Both the position numbers and the translations under genes were made by a program. From Rhodospirillales bacterium (lineage in GTDB: Bacteria; Pseudomonadota; Gammaproteobacteria; Steroidobacterales; Rariloculaceae), in the NCBI GenBank assembly GCA_024640665.1, contig JAHEEO010000018.1:1-22386 (forward strand): a stretch of DNA of 22,386 bases, written 5' to 3'. Below are positions 15,754 through 22,386 of the stretch, in pieces. The stretch's first letter is position 1. Each line of letters starts with the position of its first letter. Under the pieces are notes generated by a model that had not been told where the DNA came from, ran no database searches, and saw nothing but the letters and a program-made list of their open reading frames with translations.

Positions 15754-16212
15754 CTAGGCCTTCATCAAGTCAGCCGCCAGATGAATCGCTTGGCGAACGC
15801 GGTGATAGCTGCTGCAGCGGCAAGCATTAGTCACTTCTGCATTTATGTCGGCGTCGGTTGGATTGGGGTTCTTTTCCAGTAGCGCAAGGGCGCTCATGAT
15901 CATTCCGGACTGGCAGTAACCACACTGAGGTGCGTCGGTTTCTTTCCATGCCAGCTGAACTGGATGGCTGCCGTCGGGCGATAGCCCTTCAATTGCCCTG
16001 ACTGATTTGCCTGCTGCGAAAGCGACTGGGACCGTGCAAGAGCGAATCGGCTGCCCATCCAAATGTACGGTGCACGCGCCACACTGGCCGATACCGCAGC
16101 TGAATTTTGTGCCAGTCAGGCCAATCTGGTCGCGTATTACCCACAGTAAGGGCGTTTGGGAATCGATATCGACGGAATGCGAAACTCCGTTCACTTCAAG
16201 ATCAAACACCAT
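15754..16212 (-). CDS. [2Fe-2S] subunit of the molybdenum hydroxylase (IorA/CoxS type)
   Basis: 152 residues, the usual length. The N-terminal plant-type ferredoxin domain has Cys39, Cys44 and Cys47 (CGIGQCGACTVHLDG) and Cys59 (RSCTVP); the helical C-terminal domain binds the second cluster with Cys97, Cys100 (CGYCQSGMIMSA), Cys131 and Cys133 (ACRCSSYHRVR). All eight ligands are present. The last motif usually reads CRCGTY or similar; SSYHR is a variant. It hands electrons from the Mo site to an outside acceptor. No export signal, as usual: it folds with the TAT-signal subunit and is carried along. First gene of a two-gene unit, divergent from the flavocytochrome genes. Confidence 0.93.
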   Translation of the reverse strand: MVFDLEVNGVSHSVDIDSQTPLLWVIRDQIGLTGTKFSCGIGQCGACTVHLDGQPIRSCTVPVAFAAGKSVRAIEGLSPDGSHPVQLAWKETDAPQCGYCQSGMIMSALALLEKNPNPTDADINAEVTNACRCSSYHRVRQAIHLAADLMKA

Positions 16213-16287
16213 AGCTCTTTTCTCGCGTTGCAGGTCGGCAGCCCCAGCCTATTTTGACCGCCCTAACATTGAGTGTCATCACTACCA

Positions 16288-16307
16288 GTTGCAGTGCTGA
16301 CTGCAAC
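16288..16307. promoter_or_regulatory. 20-bp inverted repeat in the divergent Mo-enzyme/flavocytochrome region
   Basis: GTTGCAGT-GCTG-ACTGCAAC has perfect 8-bp arms and a 4-bp centre, 76 bp before the Fe-S subunit start. The size and symmetry suit a dimeric repressor or activator controlling one or both divergent units. No regulator gene lies next to it. Confidence 0.5.
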
Positions 16308-16388
16308 CATATCGCATGACAAGTCAAGTCGCCATTGCTTGGTCCGGAAATCGGGCCCCAGGCCAAGTAGTTTTTCGGTTCTAAGTGC

Positions 16389-16434
16389 TGAGTATAGAAC
16401 GACTTCGGTATGGCCTCGTTTGCCGCTATACTCA
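16389..16434. promoter_or_regulatory. 9-bp-arm inverted repeat overlapping a -10-like box
   Basis: TGAGTATAG (16389-16397) pairs with CTATACTCA (16426-16434) across 28 nt. The right arm contains TATACT (16427-16432), a plausible -10 for the plus-strand genes, about 38 nt before the TTG start at 16470. A shorter repeat, GTTCTA/TAGAAC (16378-16383/16395-16400), overlaps the left arm. Could be a promoter with flanking operator half-sites. Confidence 0.35.
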
Positions 16435-16469
16435 AACGAGCAATTATTCGATTCAAGTGGTACCGCATC

Positions 16470-17084
16470 TTGGCAAGTCGTAGACAGTTTATTCAATCAG
16501 GCATCGCACTCTCGGCGCTGTCTTCTGGAATATTATCAAGTGTTTCGGCATCGGCTGCAGCCGATTCTGCATGGCTGAAACTTGATCGGTTCGTTTTTGA
16601 TACTCGTTTTGCAGAGGCATTTGCTATCGCGCAGCGGATGGAAACGCTCGGCGTCAAGCTTTCGCCATTCGCCGGCAATCTAATGGACCTTTGGTACGGC
16701 GAACTGGATCAAAGTTGGAAACGGACGCCGATGGCGCTTGCCGGCGTAACCACTGAAGATTCACTTTTTATTCTCAATACTCTCGCGATGGATCACAAAA
16801 TGGGTGTCGTCTATCGCGGCGAGCATAGCACCGTTAATGATGCTCAAATGGTGCATAAGCTCGCAGGCCCTACAGCTGTCATCGATGCTATCCGACAGGC
16901 TGACATGGGCTTGGGATGGGATGCCGCAATGAGCGATGTGCTCAGCAAGTATCCGCTTGGAGCGGCGGCAATGACCGAAACAGAAGTCGTTACGCCCGTG
17001 CGGGGAATGAACTTGCGGGACGTTCCGCTTTTTTCATGGATTATCGCGCCGCGTGCTGCGGTTGCATCAACAATTAAGAGATAG
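16470..17084 (+). CDS. TAT-signal protein of unknown function, partner of the flavocytochrome
   Basis: 204 residues from TTG at 16470; an in-frame ATG at 16410 would add 20 residues but falls inside the inverted repeats and the -10-like box. With the TTG start the protein opens with a compact twin-arginine signal, MASRRQFIQSGIALSALSSG, then a hydrophobic run and an SASAAA site. The mature part is alpha-helical in look, with FVFDTRFAEAFAIAQRMETL, LWYGELDQSW and a VVYRGEHS block. I do not recognise a named family. It sits 9 bp before the flavoprotein gene. By analogy with the small TAT subunit of gluconate 2-dehydrogenase, it may escort the signal-less flavoprotein across the membrane; this is inference. 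Confidence 0.7.
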   Translation: MASRRQFIQSGIALSALSSGILSSVSASAAADSAWLKLDRFVFDTRFAEAFAIAQRMETLGVKLSPFAGNLMDLWYGELDQSWKRTPMALAGVTTEDSLFILNTLAMDHKMGVVYRGEHSTVNDAQMVHKLAGPTAVIDAIRQADMGLGWDAAMSDVLSKYPLGAAAMTETEVVTPVRGMNLRDVPLFSWIIAPRAAVASTIKR

Positions 17085-17093
17085 GGGGCGAGC

Positions 17094-18752
17094 ATGGCGA
17101 TATTGCCACCGGGTGTCAGCGCGGAAAGCTTCGAGGCTGCAATTAGAGAATTTAGAGGCGCCATCGGCAATGACTGGGTGTTTACCAGTGATGATGATCT
17201 CTATTCTTATCGAGATCACTTCTCATATATCAAAGATCAACCAAACGAGTTGATCCCTTCTGCCGCCGTTGGTCCGGATTCGACAGAGCAGGTTCAGGCA
17301 ATAGTTCGCACGGCAAACAAATACAAGATTCCACTGTATGCAATTTCCACCGGTAAGAACTTTGCTTATGGCGGTCCGTCACCAAATGTGCGCGGCAGTG
17401 TTACTGTTGATCTTAAGCGGATGAATCGTATTCTCGAGTGTGATGACACGCGAAATTTTGCACTGGTTGAGCCCGGCGTGTCGTACATTGATCTTTATCG
17501 GCACATTCAGGACAACAATCTTAACGTTTGGGTAGATACGCCAGATCCAGGTTGGGGGAGCTTGATTGGCAATTCGATGGATCACGGCATCGGTTACACG
17601 ATGGGTTTCTACCGCGATCACTTCGGCGCTCATACTGGCATGGAAGTCGTATTGCCGAATGGAGAAGTCATGCGCACCGGGATGGGTGCTTTGCCTGGAT
17701 CCGACAGTTGGCAGGAATACAAACATGGTTACGGTCCAGACCCGGCAGGTCTGTTCGGCCAGGGTAATTTCGGTATCGTCACTAAAATGGGCTTCCGCCT
17801 GATGCCAGCACCGGAACACTGGCGCAACGGTCTAATCTCTGTGCCGAAACGCCAAGATCTCATCCCGCTCGTTGAAGCAGTAAATTATCTTTCTGACTTG
17901 TCGATGACAGGTGAGCCCTGGTATGGCAGCCCGCTTGGCCAACTGATGGGCAATACCGAGTTCCGCGAAGCGGCCCTGAGTTTTAATGAAGGGCAAATGG
18001 ACAGACAAGCGGAATCGGCCGGACTGCATTCCTGGCAGGTGGAGTTGCAGTTTTACGGATCCGAAGGCACAACGCTTGCCAATTGGGAATACGCCAAGGA
18101 GCTCGTGGCTAGAAAAGTGCCTGGTGCGCATTTTACCGATGGAGAATCTCTGTCCGTGCCGCTCACGCGTGAGCAGATTTCAAACACCACCGGGCCTTAC
18201 CCCACGAACATGCGTCGTAACGTGACGCAAGGCGTTCCGGGTCTTGGCATTTGGTATATGACCGGACGCACGGACCGCAACCCTAATGATTGGAATGAAA
18301 CGCATATAGGATTGTTCTCGCTGATCGGTCGCAGCGGCGAAGCGATATTGAAGGCGCAGCAAGACTTCGCTGATATCTCGCGTCGGCTCGAGTTGCCCAG
18401 TTTGTTTCCAAATGCAATTCAAACACCGGTCAACTGGTATCAGTTCGGTTTTCTAATGGGTAACGGTTTTGGTCTTGGCGCGGACGACAGTAGTCCTGCC
18501 GGGAAGATTAGAGCTGCAGAAAAACTTCGCGAAGTGCTGCAGGAAAATGCGAAATTGGGTTACGGAGACTATCGTGCGCCGCCAATGCTGCAAGACGATG
18601 TTGCCGAGCAATACTCATTCAACAATTTCGTGTTGCGTCGTTTCAATGAGACGCTCAAGGACGCGATCGACCCGAACGGCATAATTTCGCCCGGACGCGC
18701 CGGAGTTTGGCCGGCACCTTTCCGTTCCATGCGAGGCGGTCTGAGAGGGTGA
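17094..18752 (+). CDS. FAD-linked oxidase, vanillyl-alcohol oxidase/4-cresol dehydrogenase type flavoprotein
   Basis: 552 residues with the two-domain VAO/PCMH fold. FAD domain: STGKNFAYGGPSP (85-97), EPGVSYIDLYRHI, DPGWGSLIGNSMDHGIGYT (151-169) and GQGNFGIVTKMGF (222-234). Cap domain follows. Near the C-terminus, Tyr493-Arg494 (GYGDYRAPP) and Arg535 (ISPGRAGVWP) match the phenolate- and substrate-binding Tyr-Arg pair and Arg of 4-cresol dehydrogenase (PchF). The residue for covalent FAD attachment cannot be assigned by eye. Expected reaction: hydride removal from the benzylic carbon of a 4-alkyl- or 4-hydroxymethyl-phenol, then hydration, with electrons passed to the cytochrome encoded next. 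No signal peptide. GGGGGCGAGC precedes the ATG; the stop overlaps the cytochrome start by one base. Confidence 0.9.
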   Translation: MAILPPGVSAESFEAAIREFRGAIGNDWVFTSDDDLYSYRDHFSYIKDQPNELIPSAAVGPDSTEQVQAIVRTANKYKIPLYAISTGKNFAYGGPSPNVRGSVTVDLKRMNRILECDDTRNFALVEPGVSYIDLYRHIQDNNLNVWVDTPDPGWGSLIGNSMDHGIGYTMGFYRDHFGAHTGMEVVLPNGEVMRTGMGALPGSDSWQEYKHGYGPDPAGLFGQGNFGIVTKMGFRLMPAPEHWRNGLISVPKRQDLIPLVEAVNYLSDLSMTGEPWYGSPLGQLMGNTEFREAALSFNEGQMDRQAESAGLHSWQVELQFYGSEGTTLANWEYAKELVARKVPGAHFTDGESLSVPLTREQISNTTGPYPTNMRRNVTQGVPGLGIWYMTGRTDRNPNDWNETHIGLFSLIGRSGEAILKAQQDFADISRRLELPSLFPNAIQTPVNWYQFGFLMGNGFGLGADDSSPAGKIRAAEKLREVLQENAKLGYGDYRAPPMLQDDVAEQYSFNNFVLRRFNETLKDAIDPNGIISPGRAGVWPAPFRSMRGGLRG

Positions 18753-19162
18753 TGAGTGCAATGAATAGACAGTCCACTAAAGTTTCAAGAGCAAGCCTGC
18801 TCATTGCCACAGGTATGCTGCTGATTGCCACGGCATCGACAGCGATCGCGCAGGATCGCGGCGCCGTCGCGCGCGGTGAAGCAAAGTTTCAGCATAGCTG
18901 CGCGCCTTGCCATGGTGCGGGTATCGGTGACGACGGTCGCGATATGCTGCCCGGTACCGACGCATTGCGTATCAAGTACCGCGGCGAATTGCCGGCATTA
19001 CTTGAAGAGCGAACAGATCTGCCGGCACCAGTGTTACGAGTCTTCGTCCGTCGCGGCACTTGGTCTATGCCGCCATTTCGGCCGACCGAAGTGACTGATA
19101 GCGAGATTGACGATATCGCGGCTTATCTGGCACAGACGTCGAAGGCTAGAGCTAACCTCTAA
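18752..19162 (+). CDS. Cytochrome c subunit of the flavocytochrome dehydrogenase
   Basis: 136 residues from ATG at 18752, which shares one base with the flavoprotein stop (TGATG) and follows GAGAGGG. An in-frame upstream start at 18707 would lie inside the flavoprotein gene and spoil the signal peptide. A Sec signal (LLIATGMLLIATASTAIAQ) is followed by one haem-binding motif, Cys50-x-x-Cys53-His54 (CAPCHGAG), and a likely axial Met106 in GTWSMPPFRP, the class I arrangement seen in PchC-type subunits. It would take electrons from the flavoprotein in the periplasm and pass them to the respiratory chain. It could also serve the divergent Mo hydroxylase, which has no cytochrome of its own here. 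Confidence 0.92.
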   Translation: MSAMNRQSTKVSRASLLIATGMLLIATASTAIAQDRGAVARGEAKFQHSCAPCHGAGIGDDGRDMLPGTDALRIKYRGELPALLEERTDLPAPVLRVFVRRGTWSMPPFRPTEVTDSEIDDIAAYLAQTSKARANL

Positions 19163-19431
19163 GCGATGCGAGTCTGAATGGGTCGTATTTGAGGCTACAA
19201 ACGTAGAGCTTTAATGCGTGCGATATTCCGTCTCCCTCCACTAATCTTCTGGCAGCCGCGGACCTGTCTGTCCTGGATATTGGCCGGCTTTTGTTCTATT
19301 GCTCATTATTGCAGCGCGGATATCGATCGCTGGCGGATCGAGCATGCGGGTAAGCATAAGCTGATTCATCTGCCTCAGAAATTTATGGTGTAATTGAAGC
19401 GCAGCGTTCCTGCGTATAAGCGGTGGTATCT
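19163..19431 (+). other. Intergenic region before the phosphate-transport genes
   Basis: About 269 bp. It contains an open frame of 59 codons from ATG 19214 to TAA 19393 (MRAIFRLPPLIFWQPRTCLS, then a hydrophobic patch and a basic end, LPQKFMV). There is only a weak ribosome site (TAGAG) and no family resemblance, so it may be chance. The region must hold the promoter of the DUF47-pitA unit. No terminator hairpin or Pho box was recognised. Confidence 0.3.
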
Positions 19432-20106
19432 ATGGGAAATTACTTCAGCAAGATTTTTGGTTCTTCGCCGGTAGGGCCTATTCAAGAGCATATGAATACC
19501 TGTTACCTGTGTGCCAAGGAGCTCAATGCCTTTTTTGAACAAGTTGTAGCAGAAGATTGGGAGAGTGTTGCTGAAAGTCGCGAGAAAATTGTCGCGCTCG
19601 AAAACGAGGCGGACGACTTTAAGAAGCAGCTGCGCTCGCAACTGCCCAAGAGTCTGCTTATGCCGGTTCCGCGGGAAGACTTGCTCGAGCTGCTATTGGT
19701 GCAGGATCGAATCGCTAATCGTGCCCGAGACGTTTCTGGCTTGGTGTTGGGTCGACGCATGCGCATCCCTGAGCAGATTCAAGAACACTTCATAGCCTTC
19801 GTTGCGCGCAATGTTGATGCAGCCAAGCAGGCACGCAAGAGCATCCGCGAGCTCGACGAACTATACGAAACAGGATTCCGCGGCGCTGAGGCTTCTCTTG
19901 TAGAGAGCTTGATCAATGAGCTGGATCAAATTGAAAACGACACCGATTCGATGCAAATTGTCATTCGCGCCGAGCTGTTTGCCATTGAGAAGGATCTCCC
20001 GCCGGTGGACGTCATGTTTCTTTATCGAATTATTGAGCTGACGGGCGAAATCGGTGATATGGCCGAGCGCATTGGGCGTCGGTTAGAAGTCTTGCTTTGC
20101 CACTAA
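19432..20106 (+). CDS. DUF47/PhoU-like Pit accessory protein
   Basis: 224 residues from ATG at 19432 (MGNYFSKIFGSSPVGPIQEH is the usual family opening); an in-frame GTG three codons earlier is less likely. It is an all-helical PhoU-like protein of the TIGR00153/DUF47 family, with repeated E/D-rich helix pairs (REKIVALENEADDFKKQLRS, then LPKSLLMPVPREDLLELL and QDRIANRARDV). Members are cytoplasmic and are nearly always encoded just before a Pit transporter, which they are thought to regulate. Here it lies 14 bp upstream of pitA, the standard pairing. The mechanism is unsettled, though metal or phosphate sensing has been suggested for PhoU-like folds. Confidence 0.9.
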   Translation: MGNYFSKIFGSSPVGPIQEHMNTCYLCAKELNAFFEQVVAEDWESVAESREKIVALENEADDFKKQLRSQLPKSLLMPVPREDLLELLLVQDRIANRARDVSGLVLGRRMRIPEQIQEHFIAFVARNVDAAKQARKSIRELDELYETGFRGAEASLVESLINELDQIENDTDSMQIVIRAELFAIEKDLPPVDVMFLYRIIELTGEIGDMAERIGRRLEVLLCH

Positions 20107-20120
20107 CAGAAGAATAATTA

Positions 20121-21371
20121 ATGGAAGATCAAGTAATTTACCTGGTGCTGGCCGGTGTGTTCGGCCTATTCATGGCCTGGGGAATCGGTGCAAACGATGT
20201 TGCCAATGCGATGGCGACATCGATCGGGTCGGGCGCGTTGACGATCCGCAAAGCACTAATCATAGCGGCCGTTTTCGAGTTCACTGGCGCTGTGCTGGCC
20301 GGGGGTGAGGTTACATCGACCATTCGCAGCGGCATTGTCGAGGCTTCATTCGTTGTCAATGAACCGGAGTTGCTTGTCTACGGTATGTTGGCCGCTTTGC
20401 TGTCAGCGGGCATATGGCTATTGGTCGCTTCGCGACGTGGCTGGCCTGTTTCAACAACCCACTCCATAGTCGGTGCGATAGTTGGCTTTGCAGTTGTCGC
20501 TTACGGAACCAACTCAGTTGAGTGGGGTAAGGTGGGCACAATCGTTGCGAGCTGGGTTATTTCGCCAGTGACGGCTGGTGTCTTTGCGTACTTCATTTTT
20601 AACTCGATTCAGTGGCTGATACTCTCGCGCTCGGACCCATTGCATCGAGCACGCAAGTACGCGCCAGTGTATGTTTTTCTAACGATATTACTTATCTCAC
20701 TGGTGACGATTTGGAAAGGACTGTCGCATGTGGGTCTGAACCTGACGTCGACACAGGTTTATGTGGTTTCAATTACTTTCGCTATCATCATCGCGTTGAT
20801 CAGCCGTTTTTTCATCATGCGTATTAAAGTTGACAAACGGGCCGAGAAGAAATTTCACTATGCAACGGTCGAGCGTGTTTTTGGCTTGCTAATGGTGGTT
20901 ACGGCATGCAGCATGGCTTTCGCCCATGGCTCCAATGATGTCGCTAATGCGATCGGTCCGGTTGCCGCCATCATTAGCGTCGCGCAAACCGGTGTCGTGG
21001 GCCAGCAATCCGCGGTGTCCATCTGGATTCTGTTGCTCGGCGGTTGTGGAATTGTGATCGGCTTGGCAACCTTCGGCCGTCACGTCATCGCCACCGTTGG
21101 CTCCAGTATTACCAGCCTAACGCCGACGCGTGGTTTTGCGGCTGAGCTTGCCGCTGCCTCAACCATCGTATTGGCCTCGGGCACGGGGATACCAATCTCG
21201 ACGACGCACACGCTTGTCGGTGCCGTGCTCGGAGTCGGCTTCGCTCGCGGCATGTCGGCAATTGATCTTAGCGTCGTTGGCCGAATCTTCGTGTCGTGGG
21301 TCGTCACGATTCCGGCAGGCGGGATATTAACAATTGTGATTTTTTACGTGCTTCGATTCTTGCTTGGTTGA
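20121..21371 (+). CDS. pitA: Low-affinity inorganic phosphate transporter, Pit family
   Basis: 416 residues and about ten hydrophobic segments, an inner-membrane carrier for metal-phosphate driven by the proton gradient. The duplicated family signature is present in both halves: GANDVANAMATSIGSGALTI (23-42) and HGSNDVANAIGP (269-280). The second signature of each half (PVSTTHSIVGAIVGF in the first, PISTTHTLVGAVLGVGFARG in the second) is also intact. Start ATG at 20121, 14 bp after the DUF47 stop; transcribed with it. Closer in length to the compact 420-residue Pit proteins paired with DUF47 than to the ~500-residue E. coli PitA. Confidence 0.94.
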   Translation: MEDQVIYLVLAGVFGLFMAWGIGANDVANAMATSIGSGALTIRKALIIAAVFEFTGAVLAGGEVTSTIRSGIVEASFVVNEPELLVYGMLAALLSAGIWLLVASRRGWPVSTTHSIVGAIVGFAVVAYGTNSVEWGKVGTIVASWVISPVTAGVFAYFIFNSIQWLILSRSDPLHRARKYAPVYVFLTILLISLVTIWKGLSHVGLNLTSTQVYVVSITFAIIIALISRFFIMRIKVDKRAEKKFHYATVERVFGLLMVVTACSMAFAHGSNDVANAIGPVAAIISVAQTGVVGQQSAVSIWILLLGGCGIVIGLATFGRHVIATVGSSITSLTPTRGFAAELAAASTIVLASGTGIPISTTHTLVGAVLGVGFARGMSAIDLSVVGRIFVSWVVTIPAGGILTIVIFYVLRFLLG

Positions 21372-21416
21372 GCGGCTGTTCGATGCGGATGGTGTCAAAC
21401 GGCGTGATGCCGCGCC

Positions 21417-22386
21417 TTAGGCTGTCCCGTATTTCGTCTCAATCTCAATGCCGATATCTTTGAGAAATCCCGTGGGCAGGATTCCACCTGCATTAACGAT
21501 GACGGCGTCGTTGCGCAGCCGCACGATGGTACCTTTGTGGTCGATCTCGACGTGCTCTTCACAAATGGACTTAACGTTCGACTCCAGTAATACTTGAATG
21601 GTTCCGTCGGCTTCGGCGCGTTCAATCTTGTCCCGGTTTTTCTTCTTCGCTCGCGAAAACGCGGCTGAGCGATAAGAAAGCGTGACTTTCGCTCCTGGCT
21701 GTTCGCTGATCGATACGGCACTTTCCAGCGCGCTGTCGCCCCCGCCAACAATCAATACGTGCGTATTCTGATATTGTTCGGCATCAATCAGTTTGTAAGT
21801 AACTTTCGATAAGTCTTCTCCAGGCACACCCAGTTTGCGAGGCGTTCCGCGTCGCCCGATTGCCAAAAGCAGAGATCCAGCGGAGTATTCTCCCTTGGTA
21901 GTTTTAACATCGAAGCCGTCTCCATTTCTGGCGACCGCTTCAACTCGCTCGCCAAATTTTATAAGCAATTGAGCCTTTTTCTCGACGCTTTGCCAGAATT
22001 CGATAAGCGCTTCCTTAGTTGTTTCCGTGAACTTCACTTTGCCAATGAGAGGAAGGGTTGCAGGGGATGTCATGACGAGCTTTCGCTTAGGAAAGCTTGC
22101 GACTGTTCCGCCCAGAGAGTCTTGATCGATAGTCAGATAGTTCAGGCCTTTTTCTTTCGCCGCAAGTGAGGCTGCGATACCGCTGGGTCCGGCACCAACG
22201 ATGATGACGTCATATTGGCTCTTGAGTTTCTTTGACTTGTGTCTCTTGGCGATGGCTTCCATAGCCTGGCAGCCTTGTTCGATCGCATTGCGAATCAGCC
22301 CCATGCCGCCGAGCTCGCCCGCAATGTAGATGCCGTCAATATTCGTTTGAAAATCAGGCCCGACATTAGGGATATCGACGCCTCGC
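21417..22386 (-). CDS. Tandem-module FAD/NAD(P)-dependent oxidoreductase, 5'-truncated by window edge
   Basis: The frame is open to the right edge, so the N-terminus is missing; the ATG at 22304 is internal. The first ~30 visible residues (PDFQTNIDGIYIAGELGGMG and following) are the C-terminal FAD-contact end of one reductase module. A second module starts with YDVIIVGAGPSGIAASLAAK (FAD), then LLLAIGRRGTP, HVLIVGGGDSALESAV (NAD(P)H) and an end block VIVNAGGILPTGFLKDIGIE. The usual CxxC redox pair of thioredoxin reductase is absent; SLGGTVASFPKRK stands in that area, as in YpdA/ferredoxin-NADP reductase-like proteins. Likely an electron-transfer or disulfide-related flavoprotein; partner unknown. 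Convergent with pitA, 45 bp between stops. Confidence 0.85.
   Translation of the reverse strand, partial: RGVDIPNVGPDFQTNIDGIYIAGELGGMGLIRNAIEQGCQAMEAIAKRHKSKKLKSQYDVIIVGAGPSGIAASLAAKEKGLNYLTIDQDSLGGTVASFPKRKLVMTSPATLPLIGKVKFTETTKEALIEFWQSVEKKAQLLIKFGERVEAVARNGDGFDVKTTKGEYSAGSLLLAIGRRGTPRKLGVPGEDLSKVTYKLIDAEQYQNTHVLIVGGGDSALESAVSISEQPGAKVTLSYRSAAFSRAKKKNRDKIERAEADGTIQVLLESNVKSICEEHVEIDHKGTIVRLRNDAVIVNAGGILPTGFLKDIGIEIETKYGTA

Noticed and set aside
18707..18751. Upstream start for the cytochrome c gene
   Set aside because: The added residues lie inside the flavoprotein gene and put an arginine-rich segment before the signal peptide; the ATG at 18752 has a ribosome site and a TGATG junction.

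Overview
The window looks like chromosomal DNA of a gammaproteobacterium. Evidence is DeaD-type helicase, SlyX, type II citrate synthase and PitA/DUF47 genes, moderate GC, dense packing and many overlapping start/stop junctions. The mix of DUF6152 proteins, a TAT-exported molybdo-hydroxylase and a VAO-type flavocytochrome would fit an environmental, aerobic lineage such as Steroidobacterales or Woeseiales. That placement is inference; there is no rRNA or tRNA here to test it. I saw no insertion sequence, phage gene or CRISPR array.

Layout. 1-1875 (+): two tandem DUF6152-like paralogues, the first cut by the window edge. 1909-4404 (-): DeaD/CsdA-like DEAD-box helicase, a small conserved-looking gene broken by one in-frame amber codon (3800-4126), and SlyX. 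4651-5133 (+): cyclophilin peptidyl-prolyl isomerase. 5183-5683 (-): MarR-family regulator, divergent from a 92-aa acidic/basic protein (5780) that overlaps the citrate synthase gene (6058-7347) by one base; a perfect 14-bp palindrome lies between the divergent genes. 7539-9095 (+): GNAT/carbon-nitrogen hydrolase fusion. 13182-9092 (-): tight four-gene operon of C39-like cysteine peptidase, RLAN-RimK-type ATP-grasp ligase, GCS2-type carboxylate-amine ligase and N-formylglutamate-amidohydrolase-like enzyme, meeting the GNAT/nitrilase gene tail to tail with a 4-nt overlap. 13351-16212 (-): molybdopterin hydroxylase large subunit and its [2Fe-2S] subunit. 16470-19162 (+): TAT-signal protein, 4-cresol dehydrogenase/VAO-type flavoprotein and c-type cytochrome. 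19432-21371 (+): DUF47 protein and PitA phosphate transporter. 21417-22386 (-): flavoprotein with two reductase modules, running off the right edge.

How the genes work together. The most interesting block is 7539-13182. It holds two different amide-forming ligases, an amidohydrolase, a papain-like peptidase, and an acyltransferase/nitrilase fusion. This is the set expected for making and trimming an unidentified amide- or peptide-linked metabolite or protein tag. Related amidoligase neighbourhoods have been predicted computationally, but I know of no assigned product. The second block (13351-19162) looks like two divergent periplasmic oxidation systems sharing an upstream region rich in inverted repeats. 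A flavocytochrome could oxidise an aromatic side chain and a TAT-exported Mo/Fe-S enzyme could act on the aldehyde. However, the Mo subunit appears to lack the family's catalytic glutamate, so its activity is in doubt.
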